IMG/VR virus record: IMGVR_UViG_3300032240_000220
Coordinates: 1 to 56,804 of that record
DNA length: 56,804 nucleotides
Source: a virus
Direction: 5' to 3' (one strand)
The translations under genes were made by a program, and so were the position numbers. Shown one piece after another: positions 6,346 to 13,641 of the stretch (the first letter of the stretch is position 1; every line of letters begins with the position of its first letter). The notes beneath the pieces were generated by a model. The model made no database searches. It had not been told where the DNA came from and worked only from the letters and a program-made list of their open reading frames with translations.

Positions 6346-6630
6346 ATGACAATAAATTCAGTTCAACAGCCTGATCAGCCTACAACGATCACCCCCAAAG
6401 GCGCTACGCCAATAAGCACCAGCACAGGTGTTTTGATAGGCGTCTACTACAACCCTAGCCAACAACAAGACGTTACCGCAGAAGAAGAATTCTGGCGAGC
6501 GGTATTGCTTGACAACCCCAAAGTATACGTACTTAGCCGATTTGATTTAATCGTTGGCGCTGTACTTCTTGTTGGTGTTATTTGTTTGTTTGCATCCATC
6601 TTCACCATTACTTGGACGTATTCGTCATGA
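6346..6630 (+). CDS. Small membrane-anchored protein, 94 aa
   Basis: This is the first rightward gene. The ATG at 6346 is preceded by AAAGGAAAG, and a longer reading from a TTG is not needed. The N-terminal half is polar and rich in T, P and Q with no clear domain. Residues about 65-90 (DLIVGAVLLVGVICLFASIFTI) are a single transmembrane helix close to the C terminus, so the bulk would face one side of the inner membrane as a tail-anchored protein. Its place at the head of the early operon suggests a host-interaction or exclusion role, but this is inference. Confidence 0.75.
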   Translation: MTINSVQQPDQPTTITPKGATPISTSTGVLIGVYYNPSQQQDVTAEEEFWRAVLLDNPKVYVLSRFDLIVGAVLLVGVICLFASIFTITWTYSS

Positions 6631-6839
6631 CACCATTAAAAGCAATCTGGTTCTCAGGTGGCAAAGGAACCATCGGCATTGTCCGAGCCGAGTCAGATCA
6701 AGGAGAGATCGGTTACTACATAGGTACTGGAGACGGTATGCATGAAGTGATTGATGTCAACAACATAGCCGCCCTTGGGGCGAGGTTTCCAGACAACGCT
6801 GGAGATTTATTGTTCAACATAAAAAAGGGTAAAAAATGA
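6627..6839 (+). CDS. Hypothetical protein, 70 aa
   Basis: A 70-residue protein that starts at the ATG (6627) overlapping the previous stop (ATGA). It is beta-rich (KAIWFSGGKGTIGIVRAES ... GYYIGTG) with a short basic tail (IKKGKK). It overlaps the next small gene by 4 bases in the same way. No known domain is recognised, and tight coupling with its neighbours shows it is a genuine member of the rightward operon. Confidence 0.7.
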   Translation: MTPLKAIWFSGGKGTIGIVRAESDQGEIGYYIGTGDGMHEVIDVNNIAALGARFPDNAGDLLFNIKKGKK

Positions 6840-7000
6840 AAATGAAAGATAGCACCGAACACGAAGAGTGGAAGAGAGACAAAAAAGAACAAGAGGAATA
6901 TGAACTTTGGAGGATAGAGCAAGACATTAAACAGATACCAACCCATTTACAACAATCTTTTAAACAAATTTTTGGAGAGAAAAATGAGCTTTTACGTTGA
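6836..7000 (+). CDS. Hypothetical charged protein, 54 aa
   Basis: A short gene that starts at 6836 in an ATGA overlap with the previous stop, with AAGGGT as RBS six bases upstream. The 54 residues are extremely charged (STEHEEWKRDKKEQEEYE) and helical, and end LFQ-like in ...GEKNELLR. The last 17 bases overlap the start of the SSB-like gene. The overlap chain and RBS support translation, but the composition is low-complexity and no family is recognised. Confidence 0.6.
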   Translation: MKMKDSTEHEEWKRDKKEQEEYELWRIEQDIKQIPTHLQQSFKQIFGEKNELLR

Positions 7001-7619
7001 AGATACAGGAACAACATTTGCACCAGTTCCAGCAGGTCTACACCTAGCACGTTGCTACCGAGTCATTGACTTAGGTACGCAGGAAACTAACTACGAAGGT
7101 AAGCGCGACTTCAAGCGCCAGCTAAAAATTGTCTGGGAAGTTCATGGCAATGATGACGACGGTAACGCCATCGTGACTGGCAAAGGCGAGCCAATGATCG
7201 TTACCAAAGACTACAACATGACTTGGAACGACAAGGGAACCCTACGCAAAGACCTGCAAGCATGGCGCGGTAAAGCCTTCACAGAGGAAGAGCAAAAGCG
7301 CTTTGACATCAAATCCATCCTAGACAAGTGGTGCATGTTAAACATTGCTCACAAGCCTAAGAAGACAGGTTCTGGTGTCTACGCTAACGTGGTTGGAATT
7401 ACCCCAGTTGTAGCCGCTTTAAAGAACTCCTTGCCCAAGGGACACAACCAGTGTGGAATCTTCATGCTTGGTGAACCTGACATGGAAATGTTTGAGACTT
7501 TTGGCAAGTACCTCAAGGAAACTATTCAGAAGGCTCCAGAGTGGAAAGCAGTTCAAGATCGTCCGAAGCATGAGCCTGCTGGCGCTTTTGACGACATGGA
7601 AGATGATCGCCCATTCTGA
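6984..7619 (+). CDS. Putative single-stranded DNA-binding protein with acidic C-terminal tail
   Basis: A 211-residue protein. The start at 6984 (MSFYVEDTG) is chosen because GGAGAG lies 6-8 bases upstream; a TTG 12 bases earlier is less likely. The body is strand-rich (KRQLKIVWEVHG, EPMIVTKDYNMTW), consistent with an OB-like fold. The C terminus ends DDMEDDRPF, which copies the acidic tail plus terminal Pro-Phe of bacterial SSBs used to recruit replication proteins. The RecB-like nuclease further along the same operon suggests a recombination/replication pair. The SSB assignment rests on the tail and context, not on a recognised core motif. Confidence 0.65.
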   Translation: MSFYVEDTGTTFAPVPAGLHLARCYRVIDLGTQETNYEGKRDFKRQLKIVWEVHGNDDDGNAIVTGKGEPMIVTKDYNMTWNDKGTLRKDLQAWRGKAFTEEEQKRFDIKSILDKWCMLNIAHKPKKTGSGVYANVVGITPVVAALKNSLPKGHNQCGIFMLGEPDMEMFETFGKYLKETIQKAPEWKAVQDRPKHEPAGAFDDMEDDRPF

Positions 7620-7621
7620 TT

Positions 7622-7831
7622 ATGGAAGCACATCTTGACATTATCTTGAAGTGCTTGCGCAACCATGGTGCGCTTGGCAAAGATGGGATTTCTAGGGCTA
7701 CTGGTTTAGATGTAAATCAGTGCTCTAGAGCGCTTCCTATTTTGCAACGTCAGGGCTTGGTTGAATTAACAGGTAAAACTGTTATGTCTGACTCTAAGCG
7801 CCCTGAACGTGAGTGGAGGGCTGTGACATGA
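7622..7831 (+). CDS. Winged-helix protein, 69 aa
   Basis: A 69-residue protein made of a single winged-helix domain. The helices are LDIILKCLRNHG and KDGISRATGLDVNQCSRALPIL, followed by LVELTGKT ... EREWRAV as the wing strands. The pattern is that of small MarR/GntR-like or replication-associated winged helices. It starts 2 bases after the SSB-like gene, and its stop overlaps the ATG of the next gene. It is probably a transcriptional regulator of the early operon or a DNA-bound accessory. Confidence 0.7.
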   Translation: MEAHLDIILKCLRNHGALGKDGISRATGLDVNQCSRALPILQRQGLVELTGKTVMSDSKRPEREWRAVT

Positions 7832-8169
7832 GTCAGTTAGACATGTTTAATGAGCCTCCTAAACCACGCAGGCACTACGGCTCAATTCCATTAGCAAGAA
7901 ACACTGACCCTGAGACAAGCAGACAAGCTTACAAATATCTTGACACCAACAAGATTGAGAAAGAAGTTTGCTGGGCAATTGCACAGTTCCCAGAAGGGTG
8001 CATTTATGACGATGTGGTGGCTCTCTTGCCCCATCGCCGTGTACACAGCATTCAACCTAGATTTGCGCCTTTGTTGCGTAAGAGGTTTATTGTTTTGACT
8101 GGAGAGTCACGTTTTGGTCGCGCTGGACGTAAACAGCGAGTTTTTAAAATCAACAAGGAAAGATTATGA
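7828..8169 (+). CDS. Hypothetical protein with winged-helix-like C-terminal domain, 113 aa
   Basis: The start at 7828 (MSQLDMFNEPPKPRRHYG) makes an ATGA overlap with the previous gene; an upstream GTG would only add residues from the overlap. After a proline/basic linker, residues about 24-30 (NTDPETSRQAY) resemble the NTDPETSxxA motif found in small phage proteins with a winged-helix layout. Helices and wing then follow (VVALLPHRRVHSIQPRFAPLL ... FIVLTGESRFGRAGRKQRVF). It is likely a DNA-binding protein. It pairs with the preceding winged-helix gene. Confidence 0.65.
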   Translation: MSQLDMFNEPPKPRRHYGSIPLARNTDPETSRQAYKYLDTNKIEKEVCWAIAQFPEGCIYDDVVALLPHRRVHSIQPRFAPLLRKRFIVLTGESRFGRAGRKQRVFKINKERL

Positions 8170-8426
8170 AATATGTCGTGGCAATTGGGCTTTTAGCCCT
8201 TGTGGGGTGTAACACCACCTCAAACTTCCCAAGCCCTCCTCAGCAGTCCCTCATTGTGGACAGAGAGGTTCAGGGTATGAGCAGGAATGAAGTCATCATG
8301 GCTATACAGGAATGCGAAGCAGGCGGTTTACGTGCAGTCGTAATGACCACCAAACGCAAGATCAATGGGTACTCCTCAGACATTGTGTTTGATGTGACCT
8401 GCGCCCCTAAATTCAAAGTCTTTTAA
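8166..8426 (+). CDS. Small lipoprotein, 86 aa
   Basis: An 86-residue protein with a clear lipoprotein signal peptide: MKYVVAIGLLALVGC, where LVGC is a lipobox and Cys15 the lipidation site. The mature part (MSRNEVIMAIQECEAGGLRAVVMTTKRKINGYSSDIVFDVTCAP) has a second cysteine pair, and I think I have seen similar lipoproteins in other aquatic phages. Lipid anchoring in the cell envelope during early expression fits superinfection exclusion or envelope interference, but no function is proved. The gene overlaps the previous stop by 4 bases and is followed by the exonuclease RBS. Confidence 0.75.
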   Translation: MKYVVAIGLLALVGCNTTSNFPSPPQQSLIVDREVQGMSRNEVIMAIQECEAGGLRAVVMTTKRKINGYSSDIVFDVTCAPKFKVF

Positions 8427-8435
8427 GGAAACCAT

Positions 8436-9194
8436 ATGACTATTGTAGTAAGGGCGTCTGAGTCCCAGCACTGGTACACCAGAGCAGGTAGTCCGCAATA
8501 CACCGTCACCGCAAAGAACGGTAACCAGCGCAACACCACCCTCGCTGATGCACGCAAGATGGATTTGGTTCCCTCGGTGACCACCATTATGAGTTGCGCC
8601 GCTAAGCCCTCTCTAGAGGCTTGGAAGCTCAATCAAATGATGCTTGCCTGCATGACCCTCCCAAGGGTTGAAGACGAGCCTGAAGAGGCGTTTATTCAGC
8701 GAGTTGTCAAAGACTCCAAGGAACACGCCAAGATGGCGGCAGAGCGTGGCACAGCCGTCCACACCGCCCTCGAGTCATGGTACGAAGGGGTGATGCTCGC
8801 TGACCAAGCAGATTACCAGCTTGGGGTAGCGGAAGCTATCAAGGAGCACTTTGGAGAACCTGAGTGGAGCGTGGAGAAGTCTTTTGCTAACCAACTAGGT
8901 TTCGGAGGAAAGATTGACCTGCACAGCCTAGATGGAGAGGGGGTAGTAATTGACTTCAAGACGAAGGAGTTCACTGACCCTGATCAGGTTACAGGGTTTG
9001 AAGAGAATGTGATGCAACTCGCGGCGTATCGGGTAGGAATCCATATGCCAAATGCGAGGTGCGCAAACGTGTTTGTGTCTGTCACGAAGCCGGGTCTGGT
9101 CAAGATCATCGAGTGGCAACCAAATGAAATCGAACGTGGATGGGCTATGTTCGATGCTTTACGCCAATACTGGTATGCAAAAACGGGACTTTAA
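8436..9194 (+). CDS. PD-(D/E)XK exonuclease, RecB/Cas4-like
   Basis: A 252-residue nuclease of the PD-(D/E)XK superfamily. The motifs in order are RGTAVHTALE (His109), FGGKIDL (Asp161), VVIDFKTK (Asp173, Lys175) and VMQLAAYRVG near 192-201, the Q-x3-Y motif of RecB/Cas4-type nucleases. All active-site residues are present. In phages such a nuclease resects DNA ends for recombination, here probably with the SSB-like protein of the same operon. No single-strand annealing protein was recognised, which would normally be its partner. The RBS AAGGAA is 5 bases upstream of the ATG. Confidence 0.88.
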   Translation: MTIVVRASESQHWYTRAGSPQYTVTAKNGNQRNTTLADARKMDLVPSVTTIMSCAAKPSLEAWKLNQMMLACMTLPRVEDEPEEAFIQRVVKDSKEHAKMAAERGTAVHTALESWYEGVMLADQADYQLGVAEAIKEHFGEPEWSVEKSFANQLGFGGKIDLHSLDGEGVVIDFKTKEFTDPDQVTGFEENVMQLAAYRVGIHMPNARCANVFVSVTKPGLVKIIEWQPNEIERGWAMFDALRQYWYAKTGL

Positions 9195-9196
9195 AA

Positions 9197-9445
9197 ATGG
9201 TAAAACTTGAAATAGAAAAATGCGATGTTGCATTCATTTGTGAAGCAATAGAACAAAGAGCCTTATATCTGACTACAAATATTATGGGCGCTACGATGAG
9301 TTCAATAAAGGATCAAATAAATGAGTTAAACGATCTTGCTAGTTCAGACGAGGAGGAAGCTTCAACTCCCAAAAAACCTCATTGGACGCAAACCGCTAAG
9401 GGCAAAGCCATCTTAGCCAAACGCAAACGCAGAAAAGCCAAATGA
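9197..9445 (+). CDS. Hypothetical protein with basic C-terminal tail, 82 aa
   Basis: An 82-residue protein that starts at 9197, just after the nuclease stop; a longer reading upstream lies inside the nuclease gene. Residues 1-50 are helical (KLEIEKCDVAFICEAIEQRAL). The second half has an acidic patch (SSDEEEAS) and then a very basic tail (KGKAILAKRKRRKAK) that could contact DNA or RNA. It ends in an ATGA overlap with the last rightward gene. No family is recognised. Confidence 0.65.
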   Translation: MVKLEIEKCDVAFICEAIEQRALYLTTNIMGATMSSIKDQINELNDLASSDEEEASTPKKPHWTQTAKGKAILAKRKRRKAK

Positions 9446-9669
9446 CTGACAGATTGACACCTCAAGAAGTAGCAGAAGCATTCCGCAAGTGCTACCTCAA
9501 AGAGAACTACAACTTCTTAGAAGAAGACTTGCAAGAGTTGGCTAGAGGGCTAATCAAGGCGGCGGAACCCAAGATCGCCTTTGAGGAAAAGGAGAAGTGC
9601 ATCAAGTTTGTGCGCTCCCTCAACACTCAGGTAGCCCAAGCCTTACAAGACTTCAAAGGAGAAGTTTGA
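9442..9669 (+). CDS. Hypothetical protein, 75 aa
   Basis: This is the last gene of the rightward operon. The 75-residue protein is helical and acidic (RLTPQEVAEAFRKCYLKENYNF ... LARGLIKAAEPKI) with no membrane segment. I have no function for it. The 210-base gap that follows holds only the convergent terminator hairpins, so it closes the early transcript. Confidence 0.7.
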   Translation: MTDRLTPQEVAEAFRKCYLKENYNFLEEDLQELARGLIKAAEPKIAFEEKEKCIKFVRSLNTQVAQALQDFKGEV

Positions 9670-9770
9670 TGCGCCCGTAAGGTGTGAGTGGGGCTGGGTA
9701 TCCATACCGAAACCGCACCAATCAGAGCAAATAGCCTGACAGAAAACCTTCTATTTGTGATCTGGTCGAC

Positions 9771-9789
9771 TGACCCCCGTAAGGGGTCA
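9771..9789 (+). terminator. Hairpin at end of rightward operon
   Basis: TGACCCC-cgtaa-GGGGTCA is a perfect 7-base stem about 100 bases after the last rightward gene. It is followed by TAAAAAAG rather than a T-run, so termination in this direction would be weak or factor-dependent. It may act together with the second hairpin at 9797-9820. The remaining 9670-9770 shows no coding signal. Confidence 0.5.
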
Positions 9790-9790
9790 T

Positions 9791-9820
9791 AAAAAAGACC
9801 CCCCCAGTTAAGGGAGGGTC
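9791..9820 (-). terminator. Rho-independent terminator for the leftward late transcript
   Basis: On the minus strand GACCCTCCC-ttaact-GGGGGGGTC forms a GC-rich stem followed directly by TTTTTTA (complement 9791-9796). That is a textbook intrinsic terminator. It lies 60 bases after the stop of the last leftward gene (the lytic transglycosylase) and should end the long structural transcript where it meets the rightward operon. Confidence 0.85.
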
Positions 9821-9879
9821 GTCAAGCTCCTGTTTGTCGTGGCAACTGCTAGGAGCATTTGGGGGAGACACACCCAAAT

Positions 9880-10974
9880 TTATGGCTGAGGCATTCCTAA
9901 CATTGGGCGTTCCTCAGCCGATTTTTCTCTCATCTTGTCGAGCACCATGAGCGCCGCGGGAGATGCCATAGTCAATCCTGTTCCAACTGCTCTAGTCATA
10001 GGATGTGGAATCAAAGATAGGGCAGAACCCGCCGCTCCCGCCCCAGCTATACCAGCACCCACAGTATCACCTGCGTTGTAACGAGATAGTGCTTCTTGAC
10101 CAAATCCAGCTATGCCAGCACCACCCAAAACCCCTCTTACTGGCGGAGAGTTGAGTAAAGCACCACCAATGTTGGTAGCTTTTTGTAGGGGGGACGTTTC
10201 AATTATTGGAGGCTTGTTGGTTCTAAAAGTAGGTGTACGCACCTCACCAGTTAAAGGATTGCGAATAGTCGCTCCCTTGCGGGTTCCTTGCTCTGCTTGA
10301 TGAGCTTGCGCCATGGTGTCAGCACCACGTTGGTTGTACCCCATAGAAGCTGTCCACTTCTCGACTGGAGTCATTGCTTTGGCATTGGGGGAAGGGCCAA
10401 GGATGGCGGAACCAATCGAATAGGTTGTACCCAAACCAGCACCAATGCCACCACCAAGCTCCGCCGCTTGCAAGCTACGCATGTGATCAACTGATGCAGG
10501 CGTAATGTTGTCTGGTGGCTTAGGAGCCTCTTCCTTTGCAGGTGTAGGCGTGAACCCACCCAACTCGTTGATCTTGTTAACGTATTCCAAAGACTTTGCA
10601 GGAGGGCTATCAGCCTCTCCAAGCAAGAAGGGGTGGTCGTACCCTGCGTTGTATCCGATAGCCGCTAATTTGGGGCTTCCGTAGCGTTCTACGCCTTGTT
10701 TGAGATACCTCATCCCAGTCTCGATGTTGGTGTCTAGGTCTTGCAAACCTTTTGTATCAACACCAAGCATTTTTCCTGTGGGTGGCATGACTTGCATCAC
10801 GCCAATTTCACCACTTGTACCGATAGCACTCATCCTGAGACCGCTCTCAACGTAAGCTAAGGTTACAGCTAGGCGAGGATCTACCCCATACTCCTTGGCT
10901 TTGGTAATAACCTTAAAAGCAATCTCTCGTTGCTGGGGGTCTAGCTTGTCAATGAACGCTAATTCGTCAGCCAT
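9880..10974 (-). CDS. Virion-type lytic transglycosylase, 364 aa
   Basis: Residues about 15-130 form an SLT-type lysozyme-like domain. Catalytic Glu43 lies in AYVESGL, GEIGVMQVMP is at 55-64, NIETGMRYL follows, and YNAG precedes the closing YVNKI. The family cleaves peptidoglycan glycan strands to anhydro ends. The remaining 230 residues are Pro/Gly/Ala-rich with hydrophobic GAGIAGAGAAGSA-like stretches that could insert into membranes. Its location at the end of the late transcript, among other large virion-type proteins and apart from the endolysin, suggests an internal or ejected protein that opens the cell wall at infection rather than at lysis. Confidence 0.85.
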   Translation of the reverse strand: MADELAFIDKLDPQQREIAFKVITKAKEYGVDPRLAVTLAYVESGLRMSAIGTSGEIGVMQVMPPTGKMLGVDTKGLQDLDTNIETGMRYLKQGVERYGSPKLAAIGYNAGYDHPFLLGEADSPPAKSLEYVNKINELGGFTPTPAKEEAPKPPDNITPASVDHMRSLQAAELGGGIGAGLGTTYSIGSAILGPSPNAKAMTPVEKWTASMGYNQRGADTMAQAHQAEQGTRKGATIRNPLTGEVRTPTFRTNKPPIIETSPLQKATNIGGALLNSPPVRGVLGGAGIAGFGQEALSRYNAGDTVGAGIAGAGAAGSALSLIPHPMTRAVGTGLTMASPAALMVLDKMREKSAEERPMLGMPQP

Positions 10975-10982
10975 ACCAGTCC

Positions 10983-12572
10983 TTATTGGTTACCAAGTTC
11001 TTTTTTGAGGTCTTGTGCGGAAATCTTGCCAGCGGGTGTAGTCGTACCAGTTTTTGTAGTTGTGCCTTTTGAACTTGGGGACACAATGTTCATCAAGCGA
11101 TTCTGATACGCATTGAATATCGTATCGAACCTTGGAGTATCTTCAAACTGGTCATAAGACAACTTGCTACGTTTGAGTTCTTTTGCGAGTTCAATGTCAA
11201 ACTTAGCTTTCTCTTGCAAGAACTTGATCTTTTGCATGTAAGCGCCGTATGGATCATCTTGGCTAGGCGTTACGCGGTTAGCCATCATCTGTTCCATATT
11301 AGACACAGAAGTACCAGCGCCTAGACCTTTACGGCTTTCCATCTGCCACATAGCTTCGATTTGACCCAACTCAGCAAGCTTGTCGATCATCTCTTGTGGC
11401 GCGCCAGACTCAGTAATAATTTTCTTAACTGCTGGAATACCAATAGAGAAGTTACCAATCTTGAACGCTTCGTTGACCAAGTTACCCAAGGCAGAGGTCA
11501 CATCACCCCTACTTAAGACACCAAGATATTCTTTAATTCTTGGATCAGCCAATATTTCATTAGCGCGAGTAAAGCCTGCCTGAGAGCCTCGAGCGCCTTT
11601 GGCGGCGTCTAATGCGGCGTTGGTGCGCTCAGCCTCAGAGGTAGCCATCTTGACGGCGCGCTCTTTGTTGGCGGCGGCTTCTGCTTCCAAGGAAGATTGC
11701 GTAGTGCGATCACCACCACTAACGACAGGTGCTCCACCAGCAGGCACAGCGTCACGGGAAATGGGCTTAGAGGTGGCGTCAACGATGCTCCAATACTTCT
11801 TGCCGTCACCAGCACGACGAGCTTCGTCGAGAGCCATGGCGTCTTCTTCAGGCATTTTGATGATCCCGACCCCGGGGACGATGCGCTCCACCATCGGTTT
11901 GCCACCAAATGGCGTGTACTTGGGGCCACCCTGTGCAGTGACATCGACATAGCCCCCGGGTTGCACCTTGAATCCCTCGTTCTTCAGCTTCAAGAACTCC
12001 ATCGCTGACTTACCCAACTCCGTGTCATAGCGACCAATCAGGAACGCCTTCTCTGCTGTCATGTCCAAGAACCCTGAAGGAAACTGTTGACCATTGACAG
12101 AAATGGTTTTTGATTGATCACCAGCGGGCGCGCCAGCTTGAACGCCAGCTTGAGCAGGTGCACCAGTAGTGGTTGGCTTACCTGTACCAAACGCAATACC
12201 AAGCGCTTTGTTTTTAAGGTCTTGTTGGCGTTCAGCTTGAGCTAGTTGCAAACGGATCTGTGCGTTGTCTAGATTTTCTTTTTCTTCTTGTTGCTGGACT
12301 TTTAAGACGTTACCAGCCGCTTGCCCTACTCCCTCACCAAATGATCCTGTAGCAGTAGGTGCTAGCATTCCTTGAGAGATAGCCAAGAGGGTTGGGTTGT
12401 ATCCACGAGTTTGACGTGCATCTAACGCCGCCTTAATCTTTGCTAAAGCGTTTTTGTATTCCAGTTCCGAATCGGTCTGGTCGGTAAGATTCAAAGAACT
12501 TCCCTCAAGAGGGCCAACCCCAGAGGGTTTCAAAGAACCCGCGGCTAATGCTGTTAGTGCGCTTCCTCCCAT
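10983..12572 (-). CDS. Large putative internal virion protein, 529 aa
   Basis: A 529-residue protein with no recognised enzyme motif. The N-terminal 60 residues are Gly/Ser-rich. Residues about 85-125 form a Q/E/K-rich coiled coil (VQQQEEKENLDNAQIRLQLAQ). A middle strand-rich region and then a helical C-terminal half (EAEAAANKERAVKMATSEAERTNAA) are followed by a Thr/Lys-rich tail. It lies between the lytic transglycosylase and the 354-residue gene with gaps of 8 and 2 bases. By place and composition it is a candidate ejection (internal core) protein, as podoviruses have three such proteins downstream of the nozzle. Confidence 0.65.
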   Translation of the reverse strand: MGGSALTALAAGSLKPSGVGPLEGSSLNLTDQTDSELEYKNALAKIKAALDARQTRGYNPTLLAISQGMLAPTATGSFGEGVGQAAGNVLKVQQQEEKENLDNAQIRLQLAQAERQQDLKNKALGIAFGTGKPTTTGAPAQAGVQAGAPAGDQSKTISVNGQQFPSGFLDMTAEKAFLIGRYDTELGKSAMEFLKLKNEGFKVQPGGYVDVTAQGGPKYTPFGGKPMVERIVPGVGIIKMPEEDAMALDEARRAGDGKKYWSIVDATSKPISRDAVPAGGAPVVSGGDRTTQSSLEAEAAANKERAVKMATSEAERTNAALDAAKGARGSQAGFTRANEILADPRIKEYLGVLSRGDVTSALGNLVNEAFKIGNFSIGIPAVKKIITESGAPQEMIDKLAELGQIEAMWQMESRKGLGAGTSVSNMEQMMANRVTPSQDDPYGAYMQKIKFLQEKAKFDIELAKELKRSKLSYDQFEDTPRFDTIFNAYQNRLMNIVSPSSKGTTTKTGTTTPAGKISAQDLKKELGNQ

Positions 12573-12574
12573 TA

Positions 12575-13639
12575 TTATTCTCCTTCGCCTATTGCCGTAC
12601 CGCCACCAATTAACTGACCATTTGCATCGTAATATGATTTATTATTTGCATTTGATCCAATTAATGAATTAACGCCTTCAGTGGTTGTTCCGCTCATTCC
12701 AGTTTGATCAGAACTAAAAATATTACCAACATCGCCCCAGCTAGAGGTTGGGATTTTGTTTAATATGGTGGAGAGCCAGCCGGGCGTCGTAGTGCCAGCC
12801 GCATTTGTCGATGTGCTTAATCCACTACCAATCAACGCCCCTAGACCTGTAATCTGAGACAACGGAGAAGCGCTGTATACCCCAGCCATTGGGCCTCTGT
12901 ACGTCTCGGTAACCGATGTAGGAACCTGATACCCGCGCATGAGAGCGGCGGCGTTGGTAGCGTTCTTCAATGGCGCATCAATTTTCGCTTGGTTAAATGA
13001 TTGTTGCTCAGCACCTGCTTTGGTCATTGCACCTGCACCTGTAAGACCTAGCTCTTGCTCTTTTCCAGCCAAGTTTCCTTGAGTCTGAGCAACTTGATTT
13101 TGCAGTTGCGCCTCAGCGAGAGCGGCGTCCAGAGCGGATTTATAACCAGAACTTAAAGCACCATACTGTTGACCAGTAAGGTTGGATTGCCAGTCAGCGG
13201 CAGTCTGACCCAATGCGTTCGCATAGCGTTGGCTTCCCAAACCACCAGTACCAACAAACCCAGCCTTCAGTTGAGGCATTAAGTTTCGTTGGATGTTTTG
13301 ATTTTGCAAGCGAGCCATCTCATCTACCACGTTGGTGGTATACGGATTCATAAACCTGTTAATGTCTTGAGAGCTTACGCCAGACGCATTAGCCGCCGTT
13401 TGCTCGGCAGTAGTAAGTTGAGGTTTGTATGCATCAGCGGCGGTAGGAATTGCTCCATACCCTTTTGTTTGCAAGTCAGTCAGTGGAGCTACAAGTTGAT
13501 CAGCAGGGCGGTTAAGCGCTGTTGCACCTGCACCAGCAATTCCAGACAAATAGTCTGTAAAAAACTGTGGTGCTGTTGTTGCAGACGTCTTTGTGGTGTT
13601 AACGTCTGGTGCTACTTTACCTTGGAAAATATCAGCCAT
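12575..13639 (-). CDS. Putative internal virion protein, 354 aa, Ala/Gln-rich
   Basis: A 354-residue protein rich in Ala, Gln, Thr and Gly. It starts MADIFQGKVAPDV and contains a long helical middle (LNRPADQL ... SALDAALAEAQLQNQVAQTQGNLAGKEQELG). A segment DINRFMNPYTTNVVDEMARLQNQN near 115 looks like a conserved core, and I have the impression that similar blocks occur in other aquatic phages. The C terminus is Ser/Asn/Gly-rich. It fits the ejection-protein group together with its two large neighbours. No catalytic residues are visible. Confidence 0.65.
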   Translation of the reverse strand: MADIFQGKVAPDVNTTKTSATTAPQFFTDYLSGIAGAGATALNRPADQLVAPLTDLQTKGYGAIPTAADAYKPQLTTAEQTAANASGVSSQDINRFMNPYTTNVVDEMARLQNQNIQRNLMPQLKAGFVGTGGLGSQRYANALGQTAADWQSNLTGQQYGALSSGYKSALDAALAEAQLQNQVAQTQGNLAGKEQELGLTGAGAMTKAGAEQQSFNQAKIDAPLKNATNAAALMRGYQVPTSVTETYRGPMAGVYSASPLSQITGLGALIGSGLSTSTNAAGTTTPGWLSTILNKIPTSSWGDVGNIFSSDQTGMSGTTTEGVNSLIGSNANNKSYYDANGQLIGGGTAIGEGE

Positions 13640-13641
13640 TT

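Noticed and set aside
9670-9770. tRNA or small RNA before the convergent terminators
   Set aside because: No cloverleaf, anticodon stem or CCA-like end could be folded by eye; nothing coding is seen either.
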